Source of the DNA: Jhaorihella thermophila
Lineage (GTDB): Bacteria > Pseudomonadota > Alphaproteobacteria > Rhodobacterales > Rhodobacteraceae
Direction of reading: 5' to 3'
Length of the DNA: 64,000 nucleotides
Assembly (NCBI RefSeq): GCF_900108275.1
Contig: NZ_FNVD01000005.1
Location: 124,001-188,000 of the forward strand
Positions 17,227-26,539 of the stretch are shown piece after piece. The notes under the pieces are model-generated. The model did no database searches. It saw only the letters and a program-made list of their open reading frames with translations, and had not been told where the DNA came from. Within the stretch, counting starts at the first letter, position 1, and every line of letters begins with the position of its first letter. The translations under genes and the position numbers were made by a program.

Positions 17227-18438
17227 CTACAGAAAGCTGCGGCCGGGCCCCTGCGCGGGCACGCCCAGATGCGCCGCGACGCTGGCGGCGACGTCGGCCA
17301 TGGCGATCAGCCCCGCGCTGCCCGCGCCTGCGCCGTCGATCAGCACCGGCACCCGTTCGCGGGTGTGATCGGTGCCGGCCCATGTCGGGTCGTTGCCGTG
17401 ATCGGCGGTGATCACCAGCAGATCGCCGGGGCGCAGCGTGGCGCGGACCTCTCCGATGCGGGCATCGAACCATTCCAACGCGCGGGCATAGCCGCTCACG
17501 TCGCGGCGGTGGCCGTAGAGACTGTCGAATTCGACGAAATTGGCGAAGGTCAGGCTGCCGTCCTCGGCCTCGGCGACGCGGTGCTTGAGATGCTCCATCA
17601 GCTCGGCATCGGGGCCTTTCACGTTGCGGCCGATCCCCTGCATCGAGAAGATGTCGCCGATCTTGCCGATCCCGTAAACCTTGCGACCCGCGTCCTGCAC
17701 CCAGTTGGTCAGCACCGGAGACGGCGGGGTGATCGCGAAATCCTTGCGGTGCGGCGTGCGGGTGAATCCATGTTCGGGATCGCCGACAAAGGGCCGGGCG
17801 ATCACGCGCCCCACGCGCATCGCGTGCAGCATCGGCGCGATGTCGGCGCAAAGCTTCAGCAGCCGCTCCAGCCCGAAGGTTTCCTCGTGCGCGGCGATCT
17901 GGAACACGCTGTCGGCCGAAGTGTAGCAGATTGGCCAGCCGGTGCGCATATGCTCCGCACCCAGACGTTCGATGATCGCGGTGCCGGGGGCGTGGCAATT
18001 GCCGAGGATTCCGTCGGTGACCGCGGCCTTCATCACCGCCTGCGTGACCTCTTCGGGAAAGGCGGGGACGGTATCGGGGAAATAGGTCCAGTCCCACGGC
18101 ACCGGCAGGCCGGCCAACTCCCAGTGGCCCGAGGGCGTGTCCTTGCCTCTCGACTGTTCGGTGGCTGCGGCCCAGAACCCGGTCGGGTCCGCCTCCAGCC
18201 CCGGCGCATCGATCCCGCTGGCCAGCCGCACCGCTGCGCCCAGCCCCAGCGCATCGAGATTGGGCAGCCGCAAGGGACCGCTGCGGCCCTCTTCGGCGCG
18301 GCCTTCGGCACAGGCCTGCGCGATGTGGCCGACCGTATTCGCGCCGGTATCCGGCACGCCACTGTTGAAATACCGGTCCGCATCCGGCGCCCCGCCGATG
18401 CCGACCGAATCCATCACCACCAGAAAGGCGCGCGTCAT
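17227..18438 (-). CDS. deoB: phosphopentomutase
   Basis: A 403-residue alkaline-phosphatase-superfamily mutase converting (deoxy)ribose 1-phosphate to the 5-phosphate. Metal-binding motifs are VVMDSVGIGGAPDA at the N-terminus and ITADHGNDPTWAGTDHTRE near residues 335-355. The active-site Thr lies in the DTPSGHWE block. Its start overlaps the deoA stop by four bases. Together with deoA and cdd it routes nucleoside sugars into the pentose phosphate pathway. Confidence 0.96.
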   Translation of the reverse strand: MTRAFLVVMDSVGIGGAPDADRYFNSGVPDTGANTVGHIAQACAEGRAEEGRSGPLRLPNLDALGLGAAVRLASGIDAPGLEADPTGFWAAATEQSRGKDTPSGHWELAGLPVPWDWTYFPDTVPAFPEEVTQAVMKAAVTDGILGNCHAPGTAIIERLGAEHMRTGWPICYTSADSVFQIAAHEETFGLERLLKLCADIAPMLHAMRVGRVIARPFVGDPEHGFTRTPHRKDFAITPPSPVLTNWVQDAGRKVYGIGKIGDIFSMQGIGRNVKGPDAELMEHLKHRVAEAEDGSLTFANFVEFDSLYGHRRDVSGYARALEWFDARIGEVRATLRPGDLLVITADHGNDPTWAGTDHTRERVPVLIDGAGAGSAGLIAMADVAASVAAHLGVPAQGPGRSFL

Positions 18439-19742
18439 GGTCCCACCCGTTCGTGAATCAATGCCGGAACCGGCGCGGGATCCGGCGAAATCGTGATCGC
18501 CGCCCGCACCGCCGCCACGGCTGCCGCCGCGGCGTCCTCGCGCGCGGCGTGAACCATCGCCAGCGGCTGGCCGGCCTCAACCCTTTGGCCCAGTCGCGCC
18601 ACCTGCGCCAGCCCCACGGCCGGGTCGATCCGGTCGGTTTCCACCTGCCGCCCGCCGCCCAGCGCGACCACGGCGAGGCCCAGCGCCTCCCCATCCATCG
18701 CGGTGACGTAGCCGGATGTCGGGGCGGGCGCCTCGCGGATCACCGTCGCCTCGGGCAGAAACCGCGCCCAGTCATCAACAAAGCCCAAGGGGCCGCCTTG
18801 CCCCGCGATCATGCGTCCGAACCGCTCTGCCGCGCGACCATCGGCCAACGTGTCGGCCACCGCCCTTGCGCCCGCATCCGCATCCTCAGCCAGCCCCGCC
18901 AGCGCCAGCACATCGCCGCCCAGCGCGGCGGTGAGTTCCGCCAGCGGTCCGCCGGCCCGCCCCGTCAGCACCCGCATCACCTCGGCCACTTCCAGCGCGT
19001 TACCGAGGCTCGGCGCGAGCGGCTGGTTCATGTCAGTCATCAGCGCCGCAGTCCGGCACCCGGCGGCATTGGCCGTGGCCACCAGCGCCTGCGCCAGCGC
19101 GCGGGCGTCGTCCGCCGTCTTCATGAAGGCGCCGCTGCCCACCTTCACGTCCAGCACAAGCGCCTCCAGCCCCGCCGCAAGCTTCTTGGACAGGATCGAG
19201 GCGGTGATGAGATCGAGGCTCTCCACCGTCGCGGTCACGTCGCGGATCGCGTAGAGCCGCTTGTCCGCCGGGGCGATATGGGCCGAGGCGCCGACGATCA
19301 TGCAGCCCGCGCGAACCAGCAGGTCGGGCAGGCGGTCCTCGGGGAATACCGTCGCCACGCCGGGGATCGATTCGAGCTTGTCCAGCGTCCCGCCCGTATG
19401 CCCCAGCCCCCGGCCCGAGATCATCGGCACATAGGCCCCGCATTCGGCCAGCGCCGGCGCCAGCAGCAACGACACGCAATCGCCCAGACCCCCGGTGGAA
19501 TGCTTGTCCACCACCGGCGCGTCCAGATCCCAGCGCAGCACCTCGCCGCTGTCGCGCATGGCCAGCGTCAGCGCCGTCCGCCCGGTCTCGCCCAGCCCGC
19601 CCATGCAGACGGCCATGGCAAAGGCCCCGGCCTGTGCGTCGCTGACATGGCCATCGGCCAGCCCTTGGGCGAACCAGCGCAATTCGTCCTCGGTCGGCAC
19701 TTCGCGCCGGCGAAGTTTGGCAATGATGGAACGCGCGTCCAT
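18435..19742 (-). CDS. deoA: thymidine phosphorylase
   Basis: A 435-residue pyrimidine nucleoside phosphorylase, splitting thymidine with phosphate into thymine and deoxyribose 1-phosphate. The family signature SGRGLGHTGGTLDKLESIPG is near residue 110, and DKHSTGGLGD (phosphate binding) is near 80. The length fits family norms. It lies six bases after cdd and overlaps deoB. Confidence 0.96.
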   Translation of the reverse strand: MDARSIIAKLRRREVPTEDELRWFAQGLADGHVSDAQAGAFAMAVCMGGLGETGRTALTLAMRDSGEVLRWDLDAPVVDKHSTGGLGDCVSLLLAPALAECGAYVPMISGRGLGHTGGTLDKLESIPGVATVFPEDRLPDLLVRAGCMIVGASAHIAPADKRLYAIRDVTATVESLDLITASILSKKLAAGLEALVLDVKVGSGAFMKTADDARALAQALVATANAAGCRTAALMTDMNQPLAPSLGNALEVAEVMRVLTGRAGGPLAELTAALGGDVLALAGLAEDADAGARAVADTLADGRAAERFGRMIAGQGGPLGFVDDWARFLPEATVIREAPAPTSGYVTAMDGEALGLAVVALGGGRQVETDRIDPAVGLAQVARLGQRVEAGQPLAMVHAAREDAAAAAVAAVRAAITISPDPAPVPALIHERVGP

Positions 19743-19748
19743 GTTCCC

Positions 19749-20141
19749 CTACACCTCGAAGTGATCGTGGCCGAAAGCGCCGGGCAGGAGCTCTTCCATC
19801 GTCATCACCCGTTCTTCGCCGCGCGTGGTGGCCATGACGACCGGCACCGCGCCGCAGGCGAATTCCGCGATCCGCTGGCGGCAGCCGCCGCAGGGCGATA
19901 CCGGCACCGGGCTGTCGGCGATCACATAGACCTCGGCGATCTCGGTCTCGCCGGCCGCGACCATGGCCGCGATCGCTCCGGCCTCGGCGCAGGTGCCTTC
20001 GGGGTAGGAGACGTTTTCGACATTGCAGCCGGCAAAGATCTTGCCGCTGGCCGTGCGCACCGCAGCGCCGACCTTGAAGCCCGAATAGGGCGCATGCGCA
20101 TTGTGCCTGACGGCTTCGGCCGCTTGCTTGAGCGTGGTCAC
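19749..20141 (-). CDS. cdd: cytidine deaminase
   Basis: A 130-residue zinc enzyme deaminating cytidine and deoxycytidine. The zinc site is formed by CAEAGAI (catalytic Glu) and PCGGCRQ, and the substrate-binding FKVGAAV and GCNVEN segments are present. The length is that of homotetrameric bacterial cytidine deaminases. It overlaps the upstream VOC-cupin gene by four bases, so the four minus-strand genes are probably one operon. Confidence 0.96.
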   Translation of the reverse strand: MTTLKQAAEAVRHNAHAPYSGFKVGAAVRTASGKIFAGCNVENVSYPEGTCAEAGAIAAMVAAGETEIAEVYVIADSPVPVSPCGGCRQRIAEFACGAVPVVMATTRGEERVMTMEELLPGAFGHDHFEV

Positions 20142-21226
20142 GATTGCACCTCCGTCCTGAATGTCCCGGGCAGGGTCACTTCGAGCAGTTCCAGATCGTC
20201 CGACGGGTCCGCCAGCCGCGTGGCCATCCCCGGCGGGATCACGAAGGCATCGCCCGCCTCCAGCGCGAACGGGGTGCGCCCCTCGCCTTGCAGCATGACC
20301 CGGCCCGCCATCACATAGTTGAACAGGATGTCCGCGTCATGAACGGCCCATCCCGGCGCATCCTCGCCGCGACGCAGCACCTGCACACCCGCCACGCCGC
20401 GTGTCGCCTCGGCGATCCCGGTGTCGCGGCAGATGTAGCCGGGCAGGCGCGACGGACCACATTTGCCCTCCTTCGCAAGGCTGTGCACGAATCTCTGCCC
20501 CTGCCATTCGCGGTCTGGGCGGTAATGCGGGGTGGGCAGCGTCATCTCGTGGTCGATCTCGGTGACATGCTCGGCCGGCACGCCGATCTCGATCACCTGC
20601 AGATCGTCGCTGGCTTCCACCACCCTGTGGCGGATCTCGGGCGGCTGGATGAAGCAGTCGCCGGCCGTGAGCCGCCGCAGACCGCCCTGATCCTCATACA
20701 GCACATCGACCCAGCCGTTGATGCAAAAGATCAGCTGGAACCCGACCTTGTGATAATGCACCATGTCCGGCACCGGCCCGCCGTGGGGGATGCGGATGTG
20801 GCTGGCGATCATCGCCCCACCCAGCCGGTCGGGCACGAGGTCGCGATAGTTCATCCCCGCCCGGCCGATTACCCAGGGCGCCCCGTCGGCCAGCCGGCGC
20901 ACGACAAAGGAATGCCGCGTCTCGGGCAGCACCAGCGGCGGGTCGCGCGCGTCGATCTCGACCCGCGTGCCGTTGGGGGCCACCAGTTCCCGCGCGCCGC
21001 CGGCAAACCCGTCCGGGTCGTCGGTCAGGATGCGGATCGTGCCCGGCGGCTCGGGCGCGCCCTTTTCGATGCGCAGCCGCAGCCCGTGGCCGGAAAACAC
21101 CGCGATTCGCGGGTCGTCGGCGGGGTAGATCATGTCCATCCGCATTCCCAGAACGTTCGTGAAGAACGGGATGTCGTCGCGAAGTTCTTTCGTGGGCAGG
21201 CGGATCTCGGCGATGGTATCGGACAT
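20138..21226 (-). CDS. VOC domain plus double-cupin protein of the nucleoside salvage operon
   Basis: A protein of about 362 residues with three small barrel domains. Residues 1-100 resemble a glyoxalase/VOC domain (IRLPTKELRDDIPFFTNVLG). A first cupin follows at about 150-240, with metal-type ligands in MVHYHKVGFQ and PPEIRHRV, and a second at about 290-355 (GWAVHDADILFNYVMAG, AGDAFVIPPG) that has lost most histidines. Start chosen at ATG 21226 (MSDTIAEIRLP). An in-frame ATG at 21250 adds eight residues. I do not know its activity. Its stop overlaps cdd, so it is the first gene of cdd-deoA-deoB and may act on a base or sugar from nucleoside breakdown. Confidence 0.75.
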   Translation of the reverse strand: MSDTIAEIRLPTKELRDDIPFFTNVLGMRMDMIYPADDPRIAVFSGHGLRLRIEKGAPEPPGTIRILTDDPDGFAGGARELVAPNGTRVEIDARDPPLVLPETRHSFVVRRLADGAPWVIGRAGMNYRDLVPDRLGGAMIASHIRIPHGGPVPDMVHYHKVGFQLIFCINGWVDVLYEDQGGLRRLTAGDCFIQPPEIRHRVVEASDDLQVIEIGVPAEHVTEIDHEMTLPTPHYRPDREWQGQRFVHSLAKEGKCGPSRLPGYICRDTGIAEATRGVAGVQVLRRGEDAPGWAVHDADILFNYVMAGRVMLQGEGRTPFALEAGDAFVIPPGMATRLADPSDDLELLEVTLPGTFRTEVQS

Positions 21227-21340
21227 GTGTTCCACGATCGAAAATGTCATGCCCGCCGAGAGTGACGAGTGCCCCTCGGATTTGCAACCCGCCGAGTCGG
21301 CGCCCCGGCGCGGATTCTGAGGTTTCCCCGGCGTCAGATA

Positions 21341-21358
21341 TAGTTTAATGCTAAACTA
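21341..21358. promoter_or_regulatory. inverted repeat before maeB, candidate operator
   Basis: TAGTTTA (21341-21347) and TAAACTA (21352-21358) are exact inverted repeats around ATGC, 22 bases before the maeB start. The A/T-rich element stands out from its GC-rich surroundings and overlaps a possible -10 sequence (TATAGT). It could be bound by a MarR- or GntR-type regulator controlling maeB or the divergent nucleoside operon. Confidence 0.45.
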
Positions 21359-21380
21359 CATTCTCTCGGAGATCTCGCCC

Positions 21381-23654
21381 ATGCCACAGAAAGAGACGCT
21401 GCGCGAGGCCGCGCTGTTCTATCACGAGTTTCCCAAGCCGGGAAAACTGGAGATTCGCGCTACCAAGCCGATGGCCAATGGCCGCGACCTGAGCCGCGCC
21501 TATTCTCCCGGCGTGGCCGAAGCCTGCACCGAGATTCGCGACAACCCGGCCGATGCGGTGCGCTATACCGCCAAGGGCAATCTTGTCGCGGTGGTGTCCA
21601 ACGGCAGCGCGGTGCTGGGGCTGGGCAATATCGGCGCGCTCGCGTCCAAGCCGGTGATGGAGGGCAAGGCGGTCCTGTTCAAGAAATTCGCCAATATCGA
21701 CTGTTTCGACATCGAGGTGAACGAATCCGACCCCGAAAAGCTGGCCGAGATCGTCTGCGCGCTGGAGCCCACCTTTGGCGCGATCAACCTCGAGGACATC
21801 AAGGCGCCCGACTGCTTCATCGTGGAAAGGATCTGCCGAGAGCGGATGAACATCCCCGTCTTTCACGACGACCAGCACGGCACCGCCATCGTGGTGGGGG
21901 CTGCGGCCAAGAACGCGCTGCGTGTGGCCGGCAAGCGGCCCGAGGAGATCAAGCTCGTCTCCACCGGCGGCGGCGCGGCGGGGGTCGCCTGTCTCAACAT
22001 GCTGCTCAAGCTGGGGGTGAAGCGGGAAAACATCTGGCTGTGCGACATTCACGGGCTGGTCTACGAGGGTCGCGAGGTGGACATGAACCCGCAAAAGGCG
22101 GCCTTCGCGCAACGGACCGATCTGCGGACGCTGGATCAGGTCATCGAGGGCGCGGACATGTTCCTTGGCCTGTCCGGTCCGAACGTGCTGACGGCCGGGA
22201 TGGTGGCGAAGATGACCGACCGTCCGATCATCTTTGCGCTGGCCAACCCGACGCCGGAAATCATGCCGGAAGAGGCTCGCAAGGTCGCGCCTGACGCGAT
22301 CATCGCCACCGGGCGCAGCGACTATCCCAACCAGGTCAACAACGTCCTGTGTTTTCCCTTCATCTTCCGTGGTGCGCTGGACGTGGGCGCGACCGAGATC
22401 AACGACGCGATGCAGCTGGCCTGCATCGATGGCATCGCCGAACTGGCCCGCGCCACCACCAGCGCCGAGGCGGCGGCCGCCTATCGCGGCGATCAGCTGA
22501 CCTTTGGCGCCGACTACCTGATCCCCAAACCCTTTGATCCGCGCCTGATGGCGGTCGTGTCGTCCTCGGTCGCCAAGGCGGCGATGGACAGCGGCGTCGC
22601 CACCCGCCCGGTCGCGGACATGGAGGAATACAAGGCCCGGCTGAACCAGGGCGTTTTCAAGTCGGCCCTCTTGATGCGGCCGGTGTTCGAAGCAGCCCGC
22701 GCTGCCTCGCGCCGGATCATCTTTGCCGAGGGCGAGGACGAGCGCGTCCTGCGCGCCGCCCAGGCTATTCTCGAGGAAACCACCGAGACGCCGATCCTGA
22801 TCGGTCGGCCCGAGGTGATCGAGCGGCGCTGCGAACGCTATGGCCTGCGGATCCGACCGGGGCGGGATTTCGAACTGGTCAACCCGGAAAACGACCCGCG
22901 CTATTACGATTACTGGACCAGCTATCACGAGATCATGCAGCGGCGCGGGGTGACGCCCGACATCGCCAAGGCGGTGATGCGCACCAACACCACCGCCATT
23001 GGCGCGGTCGCCGTGCATCGGGGCGAAGCCGACAGTCTGATCTGCGGCACCTTCGGCGAATACCGCTGGCATCTGCGCTATGTGACGCAGGTGCTGGGCA
23101 CGGCCGAACTGCGCCCGCACGGCGCGCTGACGCTGATGATCCTCGAGGACGGTCCCCTGTTCATCGCTGACACCCATGTGCACGAGGAACCCACGCCCGA
23201 ACAGATCGCCGAGATCACCATCGGCGCGGCGCGGCACGTCCGCCGTTTCGGTATCGAACCGGCGATCGCGCTGTGCACCCAGTCGCAGTTCGGCAACCAC
23301 GAAGGCGGCACAGGCAAGCGGATGCGGGACGCGATCGCCATTCTCGACAGCGCGCCGCGCGACTTCTGCTATGAAGGCGAGATGCAGATCGACACCGCGC
23401 TGGACCCGCAGCTGCGCGAACGGATCTTCCCCAATTCGCGGATGAAGGGGCCGGCCAACGTGCTGATTTTTGCCCATGCCGACGCCGCTTCGGGTGTGCG
23501 CAACATTCTCAAGACGCGCGCCGGAGGGCTGGCCGTGGGGCCGATCCTGATGGGCATGGGCAACCGCGCCCATATCGTCACGCCGTCGATCACGGCGCGG
23601 GGCCTCTTGAACATGGCGGCCATCGCCGGCACGCCGGTGGCACAATACGGATGA
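21381..23654 (+). CDS. maeB: NADP-dependent malic enzyme with phosphotransacetylase-like domain
   Basis: A 757-residue bifunctional-type malic enzyme, decarboxylating malate to pyruvate with NADP. The N-terminal malic domain carries [15 protein letters not shown], the metal-binding region [12 protein letters not shown] and a nucleotide-binding [12 protein letters not shown]. The C-terminal half, from about residue 430, is phosphate acetyl/butyryl transferase-like ([19 protein letters not shown]) and usually acts as a regulatory, acetyl-CoA-sensing module. Start: ATG 21381 ([11 protein letters not shown]) with GGAG nine bases upstream. An earlier ATG at 21348 lies inside the inverted repeat and lacks a ribosome site. 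Confidence 0.95.
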   Translation: MPQKETLREAALFYHEFPKPGKLEIRATKPMANGRDLSRAYSPGVAEACTEIRDNPADAVRYTAKGNLVAVVSNGSAVLGLGNIGALASKPVMEGKAVLFKKFANIDCFDIEVNESDPEKLAEIVCALEPTFGAINLEDIKAPDCFIVERICRERMNIPVFHDDQHGTAIVVGAAAKNALRVAGKRPEEIKLVSTGGGAAGVACLNMLLKLGVKRENIWLCDIHGLVYEGREVDMNPQKAAFAQRTDLRTLDQVIEGADMFLGLSGPNVLTAGMVAKMTDRPIIFALANPTPEIMPEEARKVAPDAIIATGRSDYPNQVNNVLCFPFIFRGALDVGATEINDAMQLACIDGIAELARATTSAEAAAAYRGDQLTFGADYLIPKPFDPRLMAVVSSSVAKAAMDSGVATRPVADMEEYKARLNQGVFKSALLMRPVFEAARAASRRIIFAEGEDERVLRAAQAILEETTETPILIGRPEVIERRCERYGLRIRPGRDFELVNPENDPRYYDYWTSYHEIMQRRGVTPDIAKAVMRTNTTAIGAVAVHRGEADSLICGTFGEYRWHLRYVTQVLGTAELRPHGALTLMILEDGPLFIADTHVHEEPTPEQIAEITIGAARHVRRFGIEPAIALCTQSQFGNHEGGTGKRMRDAIAILDSAPRDFCYEGEMQIDTALDPQLRERIFPNSRMKGPANVLIFAHADAASGVRNILKTRAGGLAVGPILMGMGNRAHIVTPSITARGLLNMAAIAGTPVAQYG

Positions 23655-23681
23655 AGGGGGCGACTCGCAGTGTCGGGCGGG

Positions 23682-23794
23682 TTTGCAATTCGTTCGGCGA
23701 ATAATTTGCAAACCCATCGACGTTGCGAGAAATGGTCGGGTAATCTCAGCCAATTTGCAAAACTTTGCAGAGGGAATGCGCCGAAGAGTGCAAA
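23682..23794. promoter_or_regulatory. cluster of TTTGCAAA boxes upstream of prpE (ScfR/PccR/RamB-type site)
   Basis: Five related boxes lie between maeB and prpE: TTTGCAAT at 23682, TTTGCAAA at 23705, TTTGCAAA at 23754, TTTGCAGA at 23764 and a partial TGCAAA at 23789. Paired TTTGCAAA boxes are the sites reported for the short-chain fatty acyl-CoA regulator PccR of Rhodobacter sphaeroides and for the related RamB of corynebacteria. The downstream gene makes propionyl-CoA, so acyl-CoA-responsive control is a strong inference. The tightest pair (23754/23764) is centred 10 bases apart. Confidence 0.65.
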
Positions 23795-23890
23795 TTTCCA
23801 GCGACAATCTGACGTTACGTTCCCTTGCGGGCTTGCCCCGATGGCGCCGCATCTCCTAACACCGTCTCAAGGTATCCGGAGGAGCACGCA

Positions 23891-25783
23891 ATGGCATACA
23901 AGGACGTTTACGAGGCGTGGAAGGCAGATCCCGAAGGGTTCTGGATGGAGGCGGCACAGGCGATCGACTGGATCGAGCCGCCCTCCAAGGCGCTGTTCGA
24001 CGAGAACGCGCCGATCTACGAATGGTTCGCGGACGCCAAGGTGAACACCTGCTGGAACGCGGTGGATCGCCATGTCGAGGCCGGCCGCGGCCCGCAATAT
24101 GCCATCATCTATGACAGCCCGATCACCGGGCGCACCCACAAGATCACTTATTCGGAACTGCGCAACCGCGTTGCAACGCTGGCCGGCGCGCTGCGCGCCA
24201 AGGGTGTGGAAAAGGGCGACCGGGTGATCATCTACATGCCGATGGTGCCCGAGGCGCTCGAGGCGATGCTGGCCTGCGCCCGGCTGGGCGCTATCCATTC
24301 GGTGGTGTTCGGCGGATTTGCCAGCAACGAACTGGCCGTGCGGATCGACGATGCCAAGCCCAAGGCGATCCTCGCCGCCTCCTGCGGGATCGAGCCTGGC
24401 CGGATCGTGCATTACAAACCGCTTCTGGACGAGGCCATCGAGATGGCCGAGCACAAGCCCGAATTCTGCGTCATCCTCCAGCGCGAACAGGAGGTGGCCA
24501 AGCTGGTCGAGGGCCGCGACTATGGCTGGCACAGCTTCCAGTATGGCGCGACGCCCGCGGAATGTGTCCCCGTCGAGGGCAACCACCCGTCCTATATTCT
24601 CTACACCTCGGGCACGACCGGCCAGCCCAAGGGAGTGATCCGGCAGACCGCCGGCCAGCTGGTGGCGCTGAACTGGACGATGAAGAACATCTACAATGTC
24701 GATCCGGGCGACGTGTTCTGGGCGGCCTCGGACGTGGGCTGGGTCGTGGGCCATTCCTACATCTGTTATGGGCCGCTGATCCACGGCAACACCACCATCG
24801 TGTTCGAGGGCAAGCCCGTCGGCACCCCCGATGCCGGCACCTTCTGGCGGGTGATCTCCGAACACAAGGTCAAAAGCTTCTTCACCGCGCCCACCGCCTT
24901 TCGCGCGATCAAGCGCGAGGATCCCAAGGGTGAGTTCGTCAGGAAATACGATCTGTCCTGCCTCAAGGCGCTGTTCCTGGCCGGCGAGCGCGCCGATCCG
25001 GACACGATCACCTGGGCGCAGGAACAGCTGGGCGTGCCGGTGGTGGACCACTGGTGGCAGACCGAAACCGGCTGGGCGATCGCCGCAAACCCGCTGGGGA
25101 TCGAGGAACTGCCGACGAAACTGGGCAGCCCCTCGGTGCCGATGCCGGGCTATGACGTGCGTATCCTGGACGAAGGCGGGCACGAACTCCCGGCCGGACA
25201 GCTCGGCGCCATAGCCATCAAGCTGCCCCTGCCGCCGGGCACGCTGCCGTCGCTGTGGAATGCCGAGGAACGCTATCGCAAGTCGTATCTCGAGCACTTC
25301 CCCGGCTATTACGAAACCGGCGATGCTGGCTACAAGGACGAGGACGGATACCTCTACATCATGGCGCGCACCGATGACGTCATCAACGTGGCCGGCCACC
25401 GGCTGTCCACCGGCGCGATGGAGGAGGTTCTTGCCAGCCACCCGGACGTGGCCGAATGCGCGGTGATCGGGGTTTCGGACGACCTCAAGGGCCAGCTGCC
25501 GGTCGGCTTCCTCTGTCTCAATGCCGGCACCAACCGCCCGGCCGAAGAGATCGTCGCCGAGGTGGTCAAGCTGGTGCGCGAAAAGATCGGCCCCGTCGCC
25601 GCCTTCAAGCAGGCGGTGGTGGTGGATCGCCTGCCCAAGACGCGCTCGGGCAAGATCCTGCGCGGCACGATGGTCAAGATCGCCGACGGGCAGGACTTCA
25701 AGATGCCCGCCACGATCGACGACCCGGCGATCCTGGACGAAATCCGCGAGGCGCTGAAATCGCTGGGCTATCCCAAATCGTAA
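23891..25783 (+). CDS. prpE: propionyl-CoA synthetase (propionate-CoA ligase)
   Basis: A 630-residue AMP-forming acyl-CoA ligase of the PrpE/ACSS3 type. The adenylation motif YTSGTTGQPKGV is near residue 240, the WWQTETGWAI motif near 390, YYETGDAGYKDEDG near 478 and the catalytic lysine in KTRSGKILRGT near 585. The N-terminus MAYKDVYEAWKADPEGFW is typical of PrpE rather than of Acs. The ATG at 23891 follows a strong GGAGGAG site. It supplies propionyl-CoA for carboxylation to methylmalonyl-CoA, and the upstream TTTGCAAA boxes fit that role. Confidence 0.93.
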   Translation: MAYKDVYEAWKADPEGFWMEAAQAIDWIEPPSKALFDENAPIYEWFADAKVNTCWNAVDRHVEAGRGPQYAIIYDSPITGRTHKITYSELRNRVATLAGALRAKGVEKGDRVIIYMPMVPEALEAMLACARLGAIHSVVFGGFASNELAVRIDDAKPKAILAASCGIEPGRIVHYKPLLDEAIEMAEHKPEFCVILQREQEVAKLVEGRDYGWHSFQYGATPAECVPVEGNHPSYILYTSGTTGQPKGVIRQTAGQLVALNWTMKNIYNVDPGDVFWAASDVGWVVGHSYICYGPLIHGNTTIVFEGKPVGTPDAGTFWRVISEHKVKSFFTAPTAFRAIKREDPKGEFVRKYDLSCLKALFLAGERADPDTITWAQEQLGVPVVDHWWQTETGWAIAANPLGIEELPTKLGSPSVPMPGYDVRILDEGGHELPAGQLGAIAIKLPLPPGTLPSLWNAEERYRKSYLEHFPGYYETGDAGYKDEDGYLYIMARTDDVINVAGHRLSTGAMEEVLASHPDVAECAVIGVSDDLKGQLPVGFLCLNAGTNRPAEEIVAEVVKLVREKIGPVAAFKQAVVVDRLPKTRSGKILRGTMVKIADGQDFKMPATIDDPAILDEIREALKSLGYPKS

Positions 25784-25797
25784 GCGGACCCGAATCC

Positions 25798-25832
25798 AAA
25801 GCCCCCGGCGCGTGTTCCGCCCGGGGGCTTTT
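25798..25832. terminator. rho-independent terminator after prpE
   Basis: AAAGCCCCCGG (25798-25808) pairs with CCGGGGGCTTT, followed by a short T-run. It sits between convergent prpE and the YqgE gene. On the minus strand the stem is followed by only a few T residues, so it acts mainly on prpE but may serve both. Confidence 0.85.
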
Positions 25833-25840
25833 CATGTCGT

Positions 25841-26398
25841 TCAGGCCCGGCCCGAACTGGCCGAAAGCGTCATCGGGTCCACGCCCAGCGTCTTCAGCGC
25901 GGCGCTCCATTTTTCGTCATCGGGGGTGCCGAAGACCAGTTCGATGCTGGCATCCGTGGTCAGCCAGCCGTTCATGGCGATCTCGTTTTCCAGCTGCCCC
26001 GGCCCCCAGCCGGAGTAGCCCAGCATCATCAGAGCCTTCTTCGGACCCTTGCCAGCGGCGATGTCTTCCAAGATGTCCAGCGTGGCGGTCATGCTGAACC
26101 CGTCCGCAACCGGCATGGAGTGCAGGTTGGACAGGTAATCGGATGTATGCAGGACGAACCCGCGCACGGTTTCCACCGGACCGCCGAAATGGATCGGCAG
26201 GTCCATGTCGCGCCCTTCGTGGGTCTTGATGTTGAGCTGTTCCAGCAGATCCTTCAGGCTCACGTCCAGGGCCGGTTTGTTCACGATCAGCCCCATCGCC
26301 CCGTCATCACCGTGGCTGCACAGGAAGACGACGGAATGCTCGAATCGCGGGTCACCCATTCCGGGCATTGCAATCAACAGTTTACCAGTGAGTTCCAT
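25841..26398 (-). CDS. YqgE/AlgH family protein
   Basis: A 185-residue DUF179 protein. Family hallmarks are GKLLIAMPGMGDPRFEHSVV at the N-terminus, GAMGLIVNKP, the HFGGPVETVRGFVLH block and LGYSGWGPGQLENEI. YqgE/AlgH proteins are widespread and lack an agreed molecular function. AlgH was first linked to alginate regulation in Pseudomonas. The ATG at 26398 gives MELTGKLL. It is divergent from the DsbD-alpha-like gene. Confidence 0.93.
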   Translation of the reverse strand: MELTGKLLIAMPGMGDPRFEHSVVFLCSHGDDGAMGLIVNKPALDVSLKDLLEQLNIKTHEGRDMDLPIHFGGPVETVRGFVLHTSDYLSNLHSMPVADGFSMTATLDILEDIAAGKGPKKALMMLGYSGWGPGQLENEIAMNGWLTTDASIELVFGTPDDEKWSAALKTLGVDPMTLSASSGRA

Positions 26399-26539
26399 GG
26401 TCGGAATACGCCCCTTCTTTGTTCAACATGGCGTTCCGTTCTGCCCTGCGCAAGAGCCCTTGCAGCCGATCCGCGCGCATTGGCGCCGTTGACCGGAACG
26501 TGACTTGGCATCGTGACTGGAATGTTCCATCTAGGTTTC

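Noticed and set aside
14417-18097. A 1226-codon minus-strand frame covering betC and deoB antisense before joining the binding-protein gene
   Set aside because: Only the last 316 codons match a protein family. The upstream part is the reverse frame of betC and an off-frame of deoB. The true start with signal peptide is at 15367.
21351-23852. An 833-codon minus-strand frame opposite maeB
   Set aside because: Antisense shadow of a strongly supported malic enzyme, with typical shadow composition.
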